A stretch of 64,000 bases of DNA, taken from assembly GCA_903875445.1 (NCBI GenBank), contig CAIQWD010000018.1, positions 1-64,000 on the forward strand, written 5' to 3'. This DNA comes from an uncultured delta proteobacterium (GTDB lineage Bacteria; Desulfobacterota; Desulfobulbia; Desulfobulbales; Desulfocapsaceae). Position numbers and translations under genes: made by a program. Every line of letters begins with the position of its first letter. Position 1 is the first letter of the stretch. The notes beneath the pieces were generated by a model. The model saw only the letters and a list, made by a program, of their open reading frames with translations. It made no database searches and had not been told where the DNA came from. Shown one piece after another: positions 42,987-55,535 of this stretch.

Positions 42987-45464
42987 ATGATAACCGATAC
43001 GCGTCCAGCCAGGCTTATCCGTTTGTTCTTCATGCTTTCTCTTCTCTTTTCGGTTTGCATCTGTCGGACGACTGCCTCCGCTGATGTCGTCGAAGAGCCG
43101 GCAATAAAAATCGGCATCTATGAAAACGAACCGAAGGTTTTCACCTCGAAAGCAGGTAAACCTGCCGGCATTTTTATTGATATCATCGAGCATATTGCCA
43201 AGAGCGAAGGCTGGAAACTCCAGTATGTCCCGGGTACCTGGGCCGAAGGATTGGAGCGTTTGGAGAAGGGGGAAATCGACCTCATGCCCGACGTCGCCTT
43301 TACCGCGGACCGGGGGGAAATCTACTCCTTTCACAAGGAACCGGTTTTATCTTCCTGGTCTCAGGTCTATGCCAAGAAAGGCAGCGGTATTCGCTCGATA
43401 CTCGATCTCGACGGCAAGCGGATCGCCACCTTGCAGGGTTCGGTTCAACAGGAGGCCTTTACCCGACTGAGTGAGAGCTTCGGCCTGAAAATCACCCTTC
43501 TTTCCGCAGTAGATTTTAAACAGGCCTTTGCCATGGTCGCTATCAATGAAGCCGATGCAGCCATCAGCAACAGTTTTTTCGGAATGCTGCATACCGAAAA
43601 ATACGGGCTTGAGGACACGGCTGTCGTTTTCAGTCCTTCCAAACTGCTATTCGCGGCACCCAAGAATTCTCCGCAACACCTGCTGGCGACCATTGACAGG
43701 CATCTGCTGGAGATGAAAGAGAATTCTAAGTCAGTCTACTATGTGTCGCTGAAGCATTGGACATCGGATGAAGTCACGTTCAAGATACCATTATGGTTGC
43801 AAATTGTCGGTCTCGGGGGTTTAGGCATTTTAATCATGAGCCTGGTCGGCAGTGCGATTTTGAAGCATCAGGTCGGTCTGCGCACCCGGCAACTGCGAAC
43901 AAGTGAACGCGAATACCGCGAACTGGTGATGCTCGCCAATAGCATCATTCTCCGGTGGTCGTCGGAAGGGCTGATTACCTTTTTAAATGAGTTTGGCCGG
44001 CAATTTTTCGGTTACACGGCAGAGGAGATAGTTGGCCGCCATTTGGTCGGGACACTGGTTCCCGAAGAGGACAGTAAAGGCCGGAAGTTGCGGCCGCTGA
44101 TTGAAGAACTCTGCGCCGATCCTCGTAAATTCGAACGTAATATCAATGAGAACGTCCGTCGTAACGGCGAACGGGTGTGGATCGACTGGACGAACAAAGT
44201 AGTGCTTGATGAGCAGGGAAAGATAAAAGAAATTCTCAGCATCGGTTCCGACATAACCGAGCGCAAGCAGGCCGAGGAACAGATTAGTCGGCTCAATGAA
44301 GACCTGCGGCAGCATGCGGAGACCCTGGAACAGCGAGTGGCCGAGCGCACCGCGGAACTGGCAGCAATTAACGATGAACAACGCACTATCTTCGAATCGG
44401 CCAGTACCGGTATCGTCCTCTTGCGGGATCGTGTAATTCTCCGTTGTAATCGCAAATTGGAAGAAATTGCCGGCTATGGCCACGGGGAGCTTGTCGGCAA
44501 ATCGACGCGTATCTGGTATCCGGATGACAAAGCCTATGCCGACGGCGGGGATATTGTGTACTTGCAGATGGCGAGAGGGGAGACCTTTCGCCATGAACAA
44601 CAAATGGCCCGCAAAGATGGTTCCCTCTTTTGGGTACGTTTAAGTCTTCGCGCCTTTGATAAAAACGATCCTCTTAAGGGAGCAGTTGGTATTATCGAGG
44701 ATATCAGTGATGAATTCGAAGCGGCCGAAAACCTGCGTAAGGCCATGGAAGCAGCACAGGCAGCCGATCGGCTCAAATCGGCCTTTCTTGCCACCATGTC
44801 CCACGAATTGCGCACACCGCTCAACTCGATCATCGGCTTCACCGGCATCATGCTCCAGGGTTTGACCGGACCTCTCAATCCTGAGCAACACAAACAGATG
44901 ACCATGGTGCAAAACAGTTCCCGCCATCTCTTGTCTCTGATCAACGATGTCCTGGATATCTCTAAGATTGAGGCAGGCCAGCTGGTTCTTGCTCGTACTT
45001 CCTTTGATCTGGGGGTGTCCATTGATAAAATGGCTAAACTCGTTTCGCCTCTCGCCGAAAAGAAAGGGATCGCGTTGCAGTTGGACCTTCCCGATACGCC
45101 TATGACGATGACAACGGATCAACGTCGTTTGGAGCAGGTTATCCTTAATCTTCTTAATAATGCCGTTAAATTCACGGAGATAGGGAGTGTCAGGATTTCC
45201 TGTTTAAGCGAAAACGATCATTTTCTCATTTCTTTTGCCGACACCGGTATCGGGATAGAGCCTGCGGAAATTCCCAAGCTCTTCCAGCCGTTTCACCAGG
45301 TCGATACCGGCCTTGCGCGCAAGCGTGAGGGTACTGGTCTCGGTCTTTCAATCTGTAGAAAAATCGTCGATATGATGGGCGGTTCAATCGAGGTGCGGAG
45401 CACCTGGGGGCAGGGCAGCATCTTTACCATCCGCCTTCCCCGCCAGGCAGGAGGAAGGGTATGA
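42987..45464 (+). CDS. Periplasmic-sensor histidine kinase (SBP-PAS-PAS-HK)
   Basis: This 825-residue kinase has a signal peptide, then a periplasmic solute-binding domain of the SBP_bac_3 type (residues 35-265, with IKIGIYENEPKVF, GIFIDIIEHIA and GEIDLMPDVAFTADR). One membrane helix lies near 272-295. Two PAS domains follow (about 305-430 and 455-580), separated by a coiled coil. The HisKA box FLATMSHELRTPLNS carries His606, and the HATPase has NLLNNAVKFTEIG and GTGLGLS. It resembles BvgS/EvgS-type sensors and should sense an amino-acid-like or other small ligand. It overlaps the next receiver gene by 4 bases. Confidence 0.95.
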   Translation: MITDTRPARLIRLFFMLSLLFSVCICRTTASADVVEEPAIKIGIYENEPKVFTSKAGKPAGIFIDIIEHIAKSEGWKLQYVPGTWAEGLERLEKGEIDLMPDVAFTADRGEIYSFHKEPVLSSWSQVYAKKGSGIRSILDLDGKRIATLQGSVQQEAFTRLSESFGLKITLLSAVDFKQAFAMVAINEADAAISNSFFGMLHTEKYGLEDTAVVFSPSKLLFAAPKNSPQHLLATIDRHLLEMKENSKSVYYVSLKHWTSDEVTFKIPLWLQIVGLGGLGILIMSLVGSAILKHQVGLRTRQLRTSEREYRELVMLANSIILRWSSEGLITFLNEFGRQFFGYTAEEIVGRHLVGTLVPEEDSKGRKLRPLIEELCADPRKFERNINENVRRNGERVWIDWTNKVVLDEQGKIKEILSIGSDITERKQAEEQISRLNEDLRQHAETLEQRVAERTAELAAINDEQRTIFESASTGIVLLRDRVILRCNRKLEEIAGYGHGELVGKSTRIWYPDDKAYADGGDIVYLQMARGETFRHEQQMARKDGSLFWVRLSLRAFDKNDPLKGAVGIIEDISDEFEAAENLRKAMEAAQAADRLKSAFLATMSHELRTPLNSIIGFTGIMLQGLTGPLNPEQHKQMTMVQNSSRHLLSLINDVLDISKIEAGQLVLARTSFDLGVSIDKMAKLVSPLAEKKGIALQLDLPDTPMTMTTDQRRLEQVILNLLNNAVKFTEIGSVRISCLSENDHFLISFADTGIGIEPAEIPKLFQPFHQVDTGLARKREGTGLGLSICRKIVDMMGGSIEVRSTWGQGSIFTIRLPRQAGGRV

Positions 45465-45853
45465 ACAACCGGCTGTTAATCATTGAGGATAACGAACAAA
45501 ATCTCTATCTAATGCGGTTTTTACTGGAAAGGAGCGGCTTTACCATTATCGGTGCCGAAGACGGCCGAAAGGGTATCGAAATAGCCCTGAGCTGTGATCC
45601 CTTGGCTATTCTCCTGGACATCCAGCTGCCGGCAATGGACGGCTATGCCGTTGCCGCCGAACTGAAAAAACATCCCGAACTCGATAAGGTGCCGATCATC
45701 GCGGTAACCTCCTATGCCATGGTTGGGGATAGAGAACAGATTCTCGCCGCCGGTGCCACCGGCTATATCGAGAAACCCATCAATCCTGAGACCTTTGTTG
45801 CCGAGATCATGCACTATTTGCCGAAAGACCGGCAAACCGCAGGGGAAAAATAA
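45461..45853 (+). CDS. Single-domain response regulator
   Basis: This 130-residue receiver domain has the acidic pair IIEDNEQN, the phospho-site AILLDIQLPAMDG and the lysine in YIEKPIN. It overlaps the preceding kinase gene (ATGA), so it is likely its immediate phosphate acceptor, like DivK. No output domain is present. Confidence 0.93.
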   Translation: MNNRLLIIEDNEQNLYLMRFLLERSGFTIIGAEDGRKGIEIALSCDPLAILLDIQLPAMDGYAVAAELKKHPELDKVPIIAVTSYAMVGDREQILAAGATGYIEKPINPETFVAEIMHYLPKDRQTAGEK

Positions 45854-45855
45854 CT

Positions 45856-47913
45856 ATGCGTATTTTAAGCGTCGACGATCAGGACGAGAACCGCTATCTG
45901 GTTGAGGCCCTGCTCACGGGAAACGGGTATGAGGTCCAGTCGGCTGCCAATGGCGCCGAGGCCTTGGATTATCTGCAAAACGACACGTTTGACCTGATCA
46001 TCAGCGACATCCTTATGCCGGTCATGGACGGTTTTGAACTGTGTCGAAAGGTCAAGACCGACGAAAGATGGCGGCATATTCCCTTCATCGTCTATACGGC
46101 GACCTATACCGGGCCGCAGGATGAGGCCTTTTCCCTGAAGATCGGTGCCAACCGCTTCATTGTCAAACCCTGTGAGCCGGAGGTGCTCATGGAGGCCGTC
46201 AATAGCGCTCTGGCAGCCGCTCGGAACGGTGATGCTTCTCAGCCGACCGACCTGCCGCGGGAAGAAGAAGTCTTCAAACTGTACAACGAGCGTCTGGTAC
46301 GAAAGCTTGAGCAAAAAATGCTGCAACTGGAAAAGGAAACTGCTGCCTTACGCGAGGCTCAGGAAGCTTTACGTACGTCCGAGCAAAAATATCGTCGGCT
46401 GCATGAAAGTATGACGGATGGCTTTGCCTATGTCGATATGCAGGGCTATATCCGTGAAAGCAACGAAGCCTTTTGCGAAATGCTCGGCTATTCTGCCACG
46501 GAACTGTCCAAAATGACCTACCTCGATCTGACGCCGGAGCAATGGCACCTCCAGGAGCAGGAAATTGTCGATAGGCAGATTTTGGTCAACGGCTTTTCCA
46601 ATGTCTATGAGAAGGAGTATCGACGGAAGGATGGCAGTATCTTCCCCGTAGAACTGCGGGCCTTCCTGGTTCGCAATGCGCTGGGCGAAGAGGAAGCAAT
46701 GTGGGCCATTGTCCGGGATCTGACCGAGCGCAAGCGGGCCGGAAAAATTCAGAAAGACCTGGAGAATCAACTGCATCAGGCGCAGAAGATGGAATCGGTC
46801 GGTCGTCTTGCCGGAGGTGTGGCCCACGATTACAACAATATGCTGAGTGTTATCCTCGGCTATGCGCAGATGGGTCTTGAAAAGACTGAGCCCGATTCCT
46901 CGCTGCATGACGATTTGTGCGCAATCCTCGATGCGGCCAAGCGTTCTGCCGCTATTACCCGGCAACTGCTGGCTTTTGCCCGCAAACAGACCATTGCCCC
47001 GCAAATTCTCGACTTGAACGAGACCATCCAGGGCATGCTGAAGATGCTCAGACGGCTTATCGGCGAGGATGTCAGGCTCACCTGGATCCCGGCACCGTGT
47101 CTCTGGCCGGTAATGATCGATCCCTCGCAAATCGACCAACTCCTGGCCAATCTCTGCGTCAATGCCCGCGATGCCATCATCGGCGTCGGCAAGATTACCA
47201 TCGAAACGAATATGATTGCCTTCGATCATGAGTATTGCACCGCCCATGCGGCAACAAAACCCGGTGACTATGTAATGCTGGTAGTCAGCGATAACGGCTG
47301 CGGCATGGAAAGGGAGATCCTTGACAAAATCTTCGAACCCTTTTTCACTACTAAAGCATTCGGCCAGGGCACCGGTCTTGGCTTGGCTACCGTCTATGGG
47401 ATCGTCAAGCAGAACAGCGGTTTTATCAACGTCTACAGCGAGCCGGAGAAAGGAACGACCTTCAAGATCTACTTGCCACGACACACTGAGCCGGTAACCA
47501 CGATCGACAAAGAAAGCCCTGACATAATGCAACGCGGTCGAGGTGAAACGGTTTTGGTCGTGGAGGACGAACCCTCGATTCTCAAACTCATCACCAAAAT
47601 GCTTGAGATCCTGGGCTATGTCGTTGTTACCGCCAGGAGTCCCGTCGAAGCGATCACTCTTGCCAAAGAATATCGGACGGCAGTCGACCTGCTCATCACC
47701 GATGTGATTATGCCGGAGATGAATGGGCGGGATCTGGCGGACGTGCTTCTCGCAATCTATCCGGATCTGAAATGCCTGTTCATGTCGGGCTATACCGCCA
47801 ACGTTATTACCAGTCAAGGTATACTAGAGGCAGACGTGCATTTCATCCAGAAACCCTTTTCAGCTATGGATCTTGCGGCAAAGGTCCGGAAAACGCTTGA
47901 GGAAGAAGTGTAA
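45856..47913 (+). CDS. Receiver-PAS-kinase-receiver hybrid
   Basis: This 685-residue protein has an N-terminal receiver ([19 protein letters not shown]), a coiled coil (145-180), a PAS domain (180-305), HisKA with [13 protein letters not shown] (His324), a HATPase (GTGLGLA) and a second receiver at the C-terminus ([24 protein letters not shown]). Its kinase half is similar to that at 51760, suggesting duplication. It starts two bases after the preceding receiver gene. It is cytoplasmic. Confidence 0.94.
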   Translation: MRILSVDDQDENRYLVEALLTGNGYEVQSAANGAEALDYLQNDTFDLIISDILMPVMDGFELCRKVKTDERWRHIPFIVYTATYTGPQDEAFSLKIGANRFIVKPCEPEVLMEAVNSALAAARNGDASQPTDLPREEEVFKLYNERLVRKLEQKMLQLEKETAALREAQEALRTSEQKYRRLHESMTDGFAYVDMQGYIRESNEAFCEMLGYSATELSKMTYLDLTPEQWHLQEQEIVDRQILVNGFSNVYEKEYRRKDGSIFPVELRAFLVRNALGEEEAMWAIVRDLTERKRAGKIQKDLENQLHQAQKMESVGRLAGGVAHDYNNMLSVILGYAQMGLEKTEPDSSLHDDLCAILDAAKRSAAITRQLLAFARKQTIAPQILDLNETIQGMLKMLRRLIGEDVRLTWIPAPCLWPVMIDPSQIDQLLANLCVNARDAIIGVGKITIETNMIAFDHEYCTAHAATKPGDYVMLVVSDNGCGMEREILDKIFEPFFTTKAFGQGTGLGLATVYGIVKQNSGFINVYSEPEKGTTFKIYLPRHTEPVTTIDKESPDIMQRGRGETVLVVEDEPSILKLITKMLEILGYVVVTARSPVEAITLAKEYRTAVDLLITDVIMPEMNGRDLADVLLAIYPDLKCLFMSGYTANVITSQGILEADVHFIQKPFSAMDLAAKVRKTLEEEV

Positions 47914-48024
47914 CTCTAAGGTTACAAAACAAAAACACCCGATGCGCAATTCATCCAAGGCATGTGTCCGGAATGTGAACAGAAAGTCTTCGGGGGATTT
48001 GATGGATGAGGAAAGGGAAGAGTT

Positions 48025-49641
48025 ATGGAAAAGAGTGCATGTATTCTCATTGTTGACGATGAAGCGGTTATACGAAGACTGATGTTAAGATATCTTACAA
48101 AAGCCGGTTATGAATGCCAAGAAGCAGACAGCGCCGAATCGGCCCGGGAAATCCTGAGCGCCATGTGTTTCGATCTCCTCCTCAGCGATATCATGATGCC
48201 GGGGGAATCGGGGGTGGAACTCATGCGCTATGCAAAAGAACATTATCCGGAAACAGGACGGGTTATAATTAGCGGCTATGGCTCTCCGGAAGTATCCAAC
48301 GAGATAATCCAGATCGGGGTGTACGGCTATATCATCAAACCGGTAACCAGAAATGAGCTCCTGATAACGGTCGAAAATGCCTTGCAGCACCTGCGCCTGG
48401 ATCGCCATATGGCTGCCTATAAAGCTGAACTGGAGAAGAAAATTTCCGGACAGATCGAAAAGAGCAGCGCCATAATGAACAATCTCAGCGTTGGCGTGGC
48501 GATGTTTGACAAACGTATGCTAGTCGTTGAGTTCAACCGGAAAATGCATCAATGGTTTCCGGAAATCAGCCCCGGTACAAAAGTTCCCTGTTACCGGGCC
48601 GGCCATTGTTCAGACAATGATGATCCATGCGGGGATTGCGCGATGTTTGCCACCTTTCGAACAGGCAGTGTCGGGGAAACCGAACGAAATATATCGACAA
48701 TACAGGGCCAACGGGAATTCCGAATTGTGACCTCGCCGGTGCTTGACAAAGACGGTATTGTCTATGCAGGCGTAGCGCTCTATGAAGATATAACGGAGAA
48801 CAAGCTCCTCGAAAAAGATCTGTATCAGGCGCAAAAAATGGAGGCTATCGGCCAACTGGCTGCCGGTATCGCCCATGAGTTGAACTCTCCGATTCAGTAT
48901 ATCGGCGATAATATGCGTTTTCTGCAAGATTCCCTGCAAGGTGTCACCAGTGCTCTCGATATCTATGACCATTTGTGGCGGGAGCTGGTGGATCGCGGGG
49001 TTATCCCGGAAGAAATGAGCCGCAGACTGGCAAAGGCCCGCGACGATGCCGATATCGAATACCTCGCGGAGGAGCTTCCCAAAACGCTTGATCAGAGTCT
49101 GGAAGGTGTCCATCGGGTTGAGAAAATTGTTCGTGCCATGAAGGATTTCTCCCATCCCGGGGATGAGGCAAAGACTCTGGCGGATATCAACACGATACTG
49201 AGGACCACAACGACAATCTGCCGTAATGAATGGAAATACGTAGCGGAAATGGAGACCGATCTGACAGCCGATTTACCACTGGTATCGTGTTTTGCTACGG
49301 AAATCGGCCAGGTATTTTTAAACATCATTGTCAATGGCGCCCATGCCATTGAAGAATTCATAAAAAGTGGAAATAAAGGGCTGGGGAAAATATCCATTCA
49401 TACCAGCCAAGCGGGCAACAGTGTGCAGATCCGGATACACGACACCGGCGGGGGAATCCCGCAGGCAATCCGGGACCGGGTCTTCGAACCTTTTTTTACC
49501 ACCAAACAGAGGGGGAAAGGCACCGGACAGGGATTGGCAATAGCACGTCGGGTGGTGGTTGATAGACATCAGGGCTCTCTTTCTTTTGAAACCGATAAAG
49601 GAGTGGGAACAACCTTTATCATTCTGCTGCCGTTGGGATGA
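48025..49641 (+). CDS. Receiver-sensor-histidine kinase
   Basis: This 538-residue protein starts with a receiver ([27 protein letters not shown]), followed by a PAS-like domain (about 150-265) with a cysteine cluster (Cys189, 195, 202, 205; motif CGDC). HisKA has [14 protein letters not shown] (His284), and the HATPase has DTGGGIP and GTGQGLA. The cysteine pattern resembles those in the regulator at 6467 and the kinase at 17696. The gene ends in an ATGA overlap with the next gene. There is no membrane segment. Confidence 0.93.
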   Translation: MEKSACILIVDDEAVIRRLMLRYLTKAGYECQEADSAESAREILSAMCFDLLLSDIMMPGESGVELMRYAKEHYPETGRVIISGYGSPEVSNEIIQIGVYGYIIKPVTRNELLITVENALQHLRLDRHMAAYKAELEKKISGQIEKSSAIMNNLSVGVAMFDKRMLVVEFNRKMHQWFPEISPGTKVPCYRAGHCSDNDDPCGDCAMFATFRTGSVGETERNISTIQGQREFRIVTSPVLDKDGIVYAGVALYEDITENKLLEKDLYQAQKMEAIGQLAAGIAHELNSPIQYIGDNMRFLQDSLQGVTSALDIYDHLWRELVDRGVIPEEMSRRLAKARDDADIEYLAEELPKTLDQSLEGVHRVEKIVRAMKDFSHPGDEAKTLADINTILRTTTTICRNEWKYVAEMETDLTADLPLVSCFATEIGQVFLNIIVNGAHAIEEFIKSGNKGLGKISIHTSQAGNSVQIRIHDTGGGIPQAIRDRVFEPFFTTKQRGKGTGQGLAIARRVVVDRHQGSLSFETDKGVGTTFIILLPLG

Positions 49642-51797
49642 CGCACCAGCGCAGGTTTGCCATGAAGAAAATTGATACCGACAAGGCATTGCCGCTCAGT
49701 GAGACAAGGTTCGACGATTTTCTGGAATGCTCTCCCGATCCGGTAATGATTGTCGACGACCGGCACCGGGTTCTCATCGTCAATCGGCGATTTGAAACGA
49801 TATTCGGCTATGATCGTTCTGAAGTAATCGGCAGTTCTGTGGAAAAGCTAATTCCCCAACGGTTTATTCATCATCGGGACAATGCCGGTGGCTATTGCCT
49901 GAATCCCGAGATACGTCCCATGCACCACAGCGGAGAAAATTTCGCCCTTCGCAAGGATGGCAGTGAATTTCCGGTTGAGATACACCTGGGTCCGATTACG
50001 ACGGCTGAAGGAACTGTAGTTGTCGCGACTATTCGTGATATCAGTGAACAAAAACAAAACCAGGCGCAACTCGAATATTTGGCAAATCACGATAGCTTGA
50101 CCGGTTTGCCCAACTGCAACCTCCTGGAAGACCGAATCGGTCAAGCCCTGCTGCAGGCAAAACGATTCCAACAGCAGGTGGCGCTCCTGTTTGTGGATTT
50201 CGATCGTTTTAAATTGTTCATGGCTGGGCTCAGCCATGACACGGGGGATCGGGCTTTAAAGAAAATAGCAGGTCGCTTGAAAGCCTGTGTCCGCGAATAC
50301 GATACGGTTGCCCGCCTGGGAGATGATGTTTTTGCCATTGTTCTGGCAAATCTGCATGAAAGTGCAGATGCCGGAAAAGTGGCACAAAACGTCCAGAAAA
50401 ATGTACTTCGGCCAATGGAGATAGGGCCTCGGGTATCCGAATTATCTTGTAGTATCGGTATCAGCATTCATCCCAAGGATGGCAAGGATGGACGGACCTT
50501 GCTTAAAAACGCCGAAGTGGCCATGCTTCGAGCCAAAGAAAAAGGGCGCGGTTGTTTTCAGTTTTTTACCGACGAATTGAATGATCGGATAGCAAGCCAT
50601 ATGACCATGGAGCGATGTTTGCGCCAGGCCTTGGAAAATCAGGAATTCTCGGTGCATTATCAACCGCAGATGGATTTACGGACCGGGCGGATGATTGGTT
50701 TCGAGGCACTCCTCCGTTGGCAGAATTTTGATTTGGGAGCAGTGTCGCCCGGCAGATTTATCCCTCTGGCGGAAGAGACCGGCCTGATCATTCCCATCGG
50801 CGAATGGGTACTGCGGACGGCGTGCATGGACAACAAGAATTGGCAGAAGGCCGGGTGTTCTCCCATGGCCGTGGCTGTCAACCTCTCTCCTCGTCAGTTT
50901 TGGGATCCGGGGCTCGTCGATACCATTGCCCGAGTCCTAGACGACAGCGGTCTCGAACCCCGATACCTGGAACTGGAAATCACCGAGGGCCTAGTGGTGC
51001 GGGATGTGGAGAATGCACTCGCCATGATCAGTGCATTAAAAAAACTGGGAGTACAGTTATCCATCGACGATTTCGGTACAGGCTATTCAAACCTGAGCCA
51101 TTTGAAACGTTTTCCCTTTGATAAACTGAAAATGGATATTTCCTTTGTTCGTGAAGTAACGCATGACCCCGGATGTGCGGCAATTGCCAAAACGATAATC
51201 GCTTTGGCCCATAATTTGAATCTGAAGGTGATTGCCGAAGGCATTGAAACCGAAGGACAGCTCAGCTATCTCCGCCTCCGGGGTTGCGATGAAATGCAGG
51301 GCTTTTATTTCAGCAAGCCTTTGCCCTCGCAGGATTTCGAACGATTAATGATGGAAGGACGGAGTCTTCAGTTTCCCGAACAAAGCGAGGGACGGCCAAA
51401 GAGGGTATTGCTTCTGGTCGACGACGAATCGAACCTCCTTGCCTCCATCGAGCGGGCATTACGCCAGGAAGGCTACAGGATACTTGCAACAACCAAAGCC
51501 AGTGAAGGATTTGAATTACTGGCAAAAAATCGGATCGGTGTTGTTCTTTCCGATCTGCGCATGCCCGGTATGGACGGCATCGAATTTCTCAGCAGGGTCA
51601 GCCGCCTGCATCCCGAGACCATCCGTATCGCCATGTCCGGCTATGCAGATATGAATATGGTTACCGAGGCTATTAATCGCGGAGCCATCTATAAATTTCT
51701 CTCCAAACCTTTCGAAAACCAGGCACTGCGACAAAACCTTGCCAAGGCCTTTGAACAATATGAACTCTCCCTCGCACGCCACTATGATAGAACATAA
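49638..51797 (+). CDS. PAS-degenerate GGDEF-EAL-receiver protein
   Basis: This 719-residue protein has a PAS domain (residues 25-150), a GGDEF-type domain, an EAL domain and a C-terminal receiver. The GGDEF motif reads GDDVF (228-232), so c-di-GMP synthesis is unlikely. The EAL domain keeps EALLRW (Glu356), [10 protein letters not shown] and the KMDISFV strand, so c-di-GMP phosphodiesterase activity is likely. The receiver ([22 protein letters not shown]) should let a kinase control it. It starts inside the previous kinase gene. An ATG at 49662 is an alternative start. Confidence 0.94.
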   Translation: MTHQRRFAMKKIDTDKALPLSETRFDDFLECSPDPVMIVDDRHRVLIVNRRFETIFGYDRSEVIGSSVEKLIPQRFIHHRDNAGGYCLNPEIRPMHHSGENFALRKDGSEFPVEIHLGPITTAEGTVVVATIRDISEQKQNQAQLEYLANHDSLTGLPNCNLLEDRIGQALLQAKRFQQQVALLFVDFDRFKLFMAGLSHDTGDRALKKIAGRLKACVREYDTVARLGDDVFAIVLANLHESADAGKVAQNVQKNVLRPMEIGPRVSELSCSIGISIHPKDGKDGRTLLKNAEVAMLRAKEKGRGCFQFFTDELNDRIASHMTMERCLRQALENQEFSVHYQPQMDLRTGRMIGFEALLRWQNFDLGAVSPGRFIPLAEETGLIIPIGEWVLRTACMDNKNWQKAGCSPMAVAVNLSPRQFWDPGLVDTIARVLDDSGLEPRYLELEITEGLVVRDVENALAMISALKKLGVQLSIDDFGTGYSNLSHLKRFPFDKLKMDISFVREVTHDPGCAAIAKTIIALAHNLNLKVIAEGIETEGQLSYLRLRGCDEMQGFYFSKPLPSQDFERLMMEGRSLQFPEQSEGRPKRVLLLVDDESNLLASIERALRQEGYRILATTKASEGFELLAKNRIGVVLSDLRMPGMDGIEFLSRVSRLHPETIRIAMSGYADMNMVTEAINRGAIYKFLSKPFENQALRQNLAKAFEQYELSLARHYDRT

Positions 51798-54700
51798 AAT
51801 CCAGGTAAACGGCCATTTCCTTGAAAGGCTTTCCTGCGGTTTTTCAACTTTGGCAGCCGGTCTTGGCGTGATAGCCCTTGTCGGCTGGATTGTCTCCATC
51901 CACTGGCTCTCTTCTTTCTGGCCGGGCGGCATTCCCATGGCCCCGAGCACCGCTTTGCTTTTTCTCTTTTTTGGCTCGGTTTTGCCACTTCGGACATGGG
52001 GTACGAATATTTTTCGGAATTCTTGGAAGTCGACGCTGCTGGTCTGGGCAGGAACCGCCATTTCCCTGGTACTCCTCATCCTTTCTCTGCGCGGTGTCTA
52101 TTTACCTGTCGAGTATCTCGGAATGGATATTTCCGGGAAGATGAACGGGACTCCCATAGGCCACATATCGCCGATGACCGCCTCTATTTTTTCAATTACC
52201 GGCTGCTCTCTTCTCCTTCTTTCTCCTCATCATCGGCAACGGGCGCTGTTTTCCTTTTGGCTGGCGGCGCTCATCGTTCTCGTCAGCATGATTCTCATAG
52301 TCGGCTATTTGGTAGATGCGCCGCTGTTTTATGGTACTGCCATTATTCCACCGGCGATGGCCACTTCTCTTGCTTTTATGCTCCAGGGCATTGCTCTTCT
52401 TCTGTCGGCCGGTCTCTGTGCCTGGCGGCCACGGCAAACCGTACATGATGCCGGCAAGAATGGGGCTGGCATTATTCTTCTTTTGGTTTTCATGCTTCTG
52501 GCAACCGGCATTCTTGGTACCGGCTATCTGTATTCGCAAAAGCAGCAGAAGCAATTCCGCAATCGGATTGAGGTTGAACTCAGCACCATAGCCGACCTGA
52601 AAATACGAGAACTGAAAGCATGGCGTGAAGAACGCCGTTCAGATGCATTGATATTTTTCAAAAATGCTGCATTTTCCGAAACGGTTCGGCAATTTTTAAG
52701 CCAGCCGAGCGATATGGAGACAAAGCGGAATGTGGGAATTTGGCTGGAAAAAGTAAAGCAAATGCCGCAATACGACAGAATTTCACTGTGCAATACTGCA
52801 GGCATCGAGCTTCTTTCCACCCTCAACCGTTTTGGAGAAATTGTTCCTGAAAACAATCAGGATATTAAAGCTGCAGTCGAGGGACGGCAGGTGATTTTTC
52901 TCGATCTCACCAGGAAAAGTCCTGGGCTGCCCCCTTACTTGGCTATTGTTGTGCCGATTCTTGCGGCACCGGACTGGAACGAGGTCCTTGCCGTACTGAC
53001 TGTTGAGATTGACCCGGAAGAGTATTTGTATCCGCTCATCCGCAACTGGCCGATTCCCAGTGAAAGTGCCGAGACACTCCTCGTCCGCAAGGATGGCGAC
53101 GGAGTTCTCTACCTGAACGACCTCAGGTTCAAAAAGAACGCTGCCCTCAACCTCCGTTTTCCTTTAACGCAAAGCGACCTGCCGGCGGTGATGGCAGTGC
53201 AGGGTAAGGTCGGGATCGTCGAGGGGCTTGATTATCAAGGCCAAAAGGTGGTCGCAGCCGTCCAGCCCGTACCCGATTCCCCGTGGTTTTTGGTGACTCG
53301 TATGGATCTGGAGGAGATCACCCGGCCATTGCGGGAGCGTCTTTTGGGAATGGCAGGATTGCTCTGCACCCTCCTCTTAGGCTCCGGGGCGTTGGTAGGG
53401 TTTATCTGGCGTAACCAACGGGCACATTTTTACCGATTGCAGTATGAGGCGGCGACGGCGGTGGAGGAGTCGGAAAAGAGGCTGCGTGTCATCTTTGAAG
53501 GTTCCAAGGACGGTATTTTGGTGGCTGATGTGAATACCAAAGTCTTCATGATAGCCAATGCTGCCATTTGTCGGATGCTCGGTTATAGGCATGACGAATT
53601 GTTGACGATGCGGGTAAGCGATATCCACCCTGCCGCAGATTTACCGGCAGTTATCGAACACTTCGAACAGCAGACGCGGGGGGAAACGTCAATAGCTGCC
53701 AATATTCCCATGCTCTGCAGGGACGGATCGGTCTTTTATGCCGATATCAACGCAACCCCCATTCAACTCGGCGGGCAAGCCGCCATACTTGGAACCTTCA
53801 GGGATATAACCGACAGGATGCAGGCCGAGGCGCGGATAGAGCATCTCAACCGGGTCCTCCGGGCAATTCGCAATGTCAACCAATTGATCGTCATCGCCAC
53901 GTCTCCTGACGAGTTGATCCGGAATGCCTGCAGGGTACTAGCTGATCATCGGAGCTACACCAGTGCCCTCATCGTTCTCACCGATGAGAGCGGACAGCCT
54001 GTTACCCATGCAGAAGCTGGCGTTGGCGTTGACTTTCGTCCCCTCATCGAGCAGATGGAACAGGGAGTCCTTCCCTTTTGCTGTGCGGCGGCCAAGGACC
54101 AAAAAGGTGTGTATCTTGTCAGAGGGAAAGACACCTTCTGTGAAAACTGTCTGGTGGGTGCTGTCTGTGTTTCGCCACAAAAAATGTCGATCCGTCTTGA
54201 ACATCAGAAGACCGTCTATGGCTACCTGGCGGTGAGTGTCGATATGGAAATCGCCATGAATGACGAAGAAGAGAAGCTGTTTGTCGAGTTGGCCGGGGAT
54301 CTGGCCTATTCACTCCACAATATGGCGGTAAAAAAGGAAATGCTGCGAACAGAGGATGAAAACAAAAAACTCGAGGCACAGTTCATCCAGGCGCAGAAAA
54401 TGGAAGCGGTGGGGCAGCTGGCCGGAGGCGTGGCCCATGACTTCAATAATCTGCTGTCCATCATCCTCGGTTATACAACCATCCTGCAAGAAGAGGTGGT
54501 AGTCACCGATTCCTCTGAAGAGGCGCTCACGGAAATTTATAATGCCGCCATCCGGGCGACGAAGCTAACCCGACAACTCCTTGCTTTTAGCCGGAAACAG
54601 ATGCTGGAGATGCGAGTTGTCGATGTGAATGAGGTGATCGGCGGTTTCGAAAAGCTGCTGCGTCGAACCATCGGAGAGGATATTCAGATGCGCCTTGCCC

Positions 54701-55518
54701 TGAGCCCCGAATCTGCATTGACCAAGGCCGATGTATCGCAACTCGAACAGATTCTGTTGAATTTAGCGGTCAACGCCCGGGATGCAATGCCCGATGGCGG
54801 TTTGCTCACCATTGAGACAGCCCATGTCCATCTTGATGAAGCCTACGTTGCCGGTAAACCCGGCACAAAACCCGGACAGTATATAATGATCGGTGTCAGT
54901 GACAACGGCAGCGGCATGGATAAAGCAACACAGGCCAGGATTTTTGAGCCATTTTTTACCACCAAGGCTTTGGATAAGGGTACGGGATTAGGACTAGCGA
55001 CTGTCTATGGCGTGGTAAAACAGCACGATGGCAACATCTGGGTCTACAGCGAGCCTGGTCAGGGTACAACGTTTAAAATTTATCTGCCGGCAGTGCAGGA
55101 GACCATTGCCCTGCAGGAAAAGCATCTGGACAAGCAGAGACCTTCGACACAGGCGGAAACGGTTCTGGTAGTCGAAGATGAAGCATCACTTCGGAAACTC
55201 GCCTGCCAGGTCCTCATGCGTAATGGATATATGGTCCTGGAAAGCAAGGATGTGAACGATGCGGTTGCCATTGCCGGTCATTATCCCGAACCGATCCATT
55301 TACTCCTGACCGACGTCATTATGCCGACAATGAAAGGCACCGAGGTCTACAGAAAGGTATGCGAATTTCATCCTCATATCCGAGTGCTCTATATGTCGGG
55401 ATATACCGAAAACGTCATAGCCCATCATGGTGTCCTCAAAGAAGGCGTGCATTTCCTGCAAAAACCCTTTTCCACCGAAAGCTTGCTGGAAAAGGTTCAT
55501 GAGACACTCCGTGGTTGA
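51760..55518 (+). CDS. Large membrane hybrid kinase (MASE-like/Cache/PAS/GAF/HK/REC)
   Basis: This protein of about 1250 residues begins with about seven or eight membrane segments, then a periplasmic Cache-like domain (about 265-525), another membrane helix, a PAS domain (about 575-690), a GAF domain (about 700-865) with many cysteines ([18 protein letters not shown]), HisKA with [13 protein letters not shown] (His893), a HATPase and a receiver ([26 protein letters not shown]). The start is uncertain: ATG 51760 or 51784, both overlapping the end of the preceding gene. It is the last gene of the island. Its kinase half is a paralogue of that at 45856. Confidence 0.93.
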   Translation: MNSPSHATMIEHKIQVNGHFLERLSCGFSTLAAGLGVIALVGWIVSIHWLSSFWPGGIPMAPSTALLFLFFGSVLPLRTWGTNIFRNSWKSTLLVWAGTAISLVLLILSLRGVYLPVEYLGMDISGKMNGTPIGHISPMTASIFSITGCSLLLLSPHHRQRALFSFWLAALIVLVSMILIVGYLVDAPLFYGTAIIPPAMATSLAFMLQGIALLLSAGLCAWRPRQTVHDAGKNGAGIILLLVFMLLATGILGTGYLYSQKQQKQFRNRIEVELSTIADLKIRELKAWREERRSDALIFFKNAAFSETVRQFLSQPSDMETKRNVGIWLEKVKQMPQYDRISLCNTAGIELLSTLNRFGEIVPENNQDIKAAVEGRQVIFLDLTRKSPGLPPYLAIVVPILAAPDWNEVLAVLTVEIDPEEYLYPLIRNWPIPSESAETLLVRKDGDGVLYLNDLRFKKNAALNLRFPLTQSDLPAVMAVQGKVGIVEGLDYQGQKVVAAVQPVPDSPWFLVTRMDLEEITRPLRERLLGMAGLLCTLLLGSGALVGFIWRNQRAHFYRLQYEAATAVEESEKRLRVIFEGSKDGILVADVNTKVFMIANAAICRMLGYRHDELLTMRVSDIHPAADLPAVIEHFEQQTRGETSIAANIPMLCRDGSVFYADINATPIQLGGQAAILGTFRDITDRMQAEARIEHLNRVLRAIRNVNQLIVIATSPDELIRNACRVLADHRSYTSALIVLTDESGQPVTHAEAGVGVDFRPLIEQMEQGVLPFCCAAAKDQKGVYLVRGKDTFCENCLVGAVCVSPQKMSIRLEHQKTVYGYLAVSVDMEIAMNDEEEKLFVELAGDLAYSLHNMAVKKEMLRTEDENKKLEAQFIQAQKMEAVGQLAGGVAHDFNNLLSIILGYTTILQEEVVVTDSSEEALTEIYNAAIRATKLTRQLLAFSRKQMLEMRVVDVNEVIGGFEKLLRRTIGEDIQMRLALSPESALTKADVSQLEQILLNLAVNARDAMPDGGLLTIETAHVHLDEAYVAGKPGTKPGQYIMIGVSDNGSGMDKATQARIFEPFFTTKALDKGTGLGLATVYGVVKQHDGNIWVYSEPGQGTTFKIYLPAVQETIALQEKHLDKQRPSTQAETVLVVEDEASLRKLACQVLMRNGYMVLESKDVNDAVAIAGHYPEPIHLLLTDVIMPTMKGTEVYRKVCEFHPHIRVLYMSGYTENVIAHHGVLKEGVHFLQKPFSTESLLEKVHETLRG

Positions 55519-55535
55519 TTGCTATCAAAAAACCG

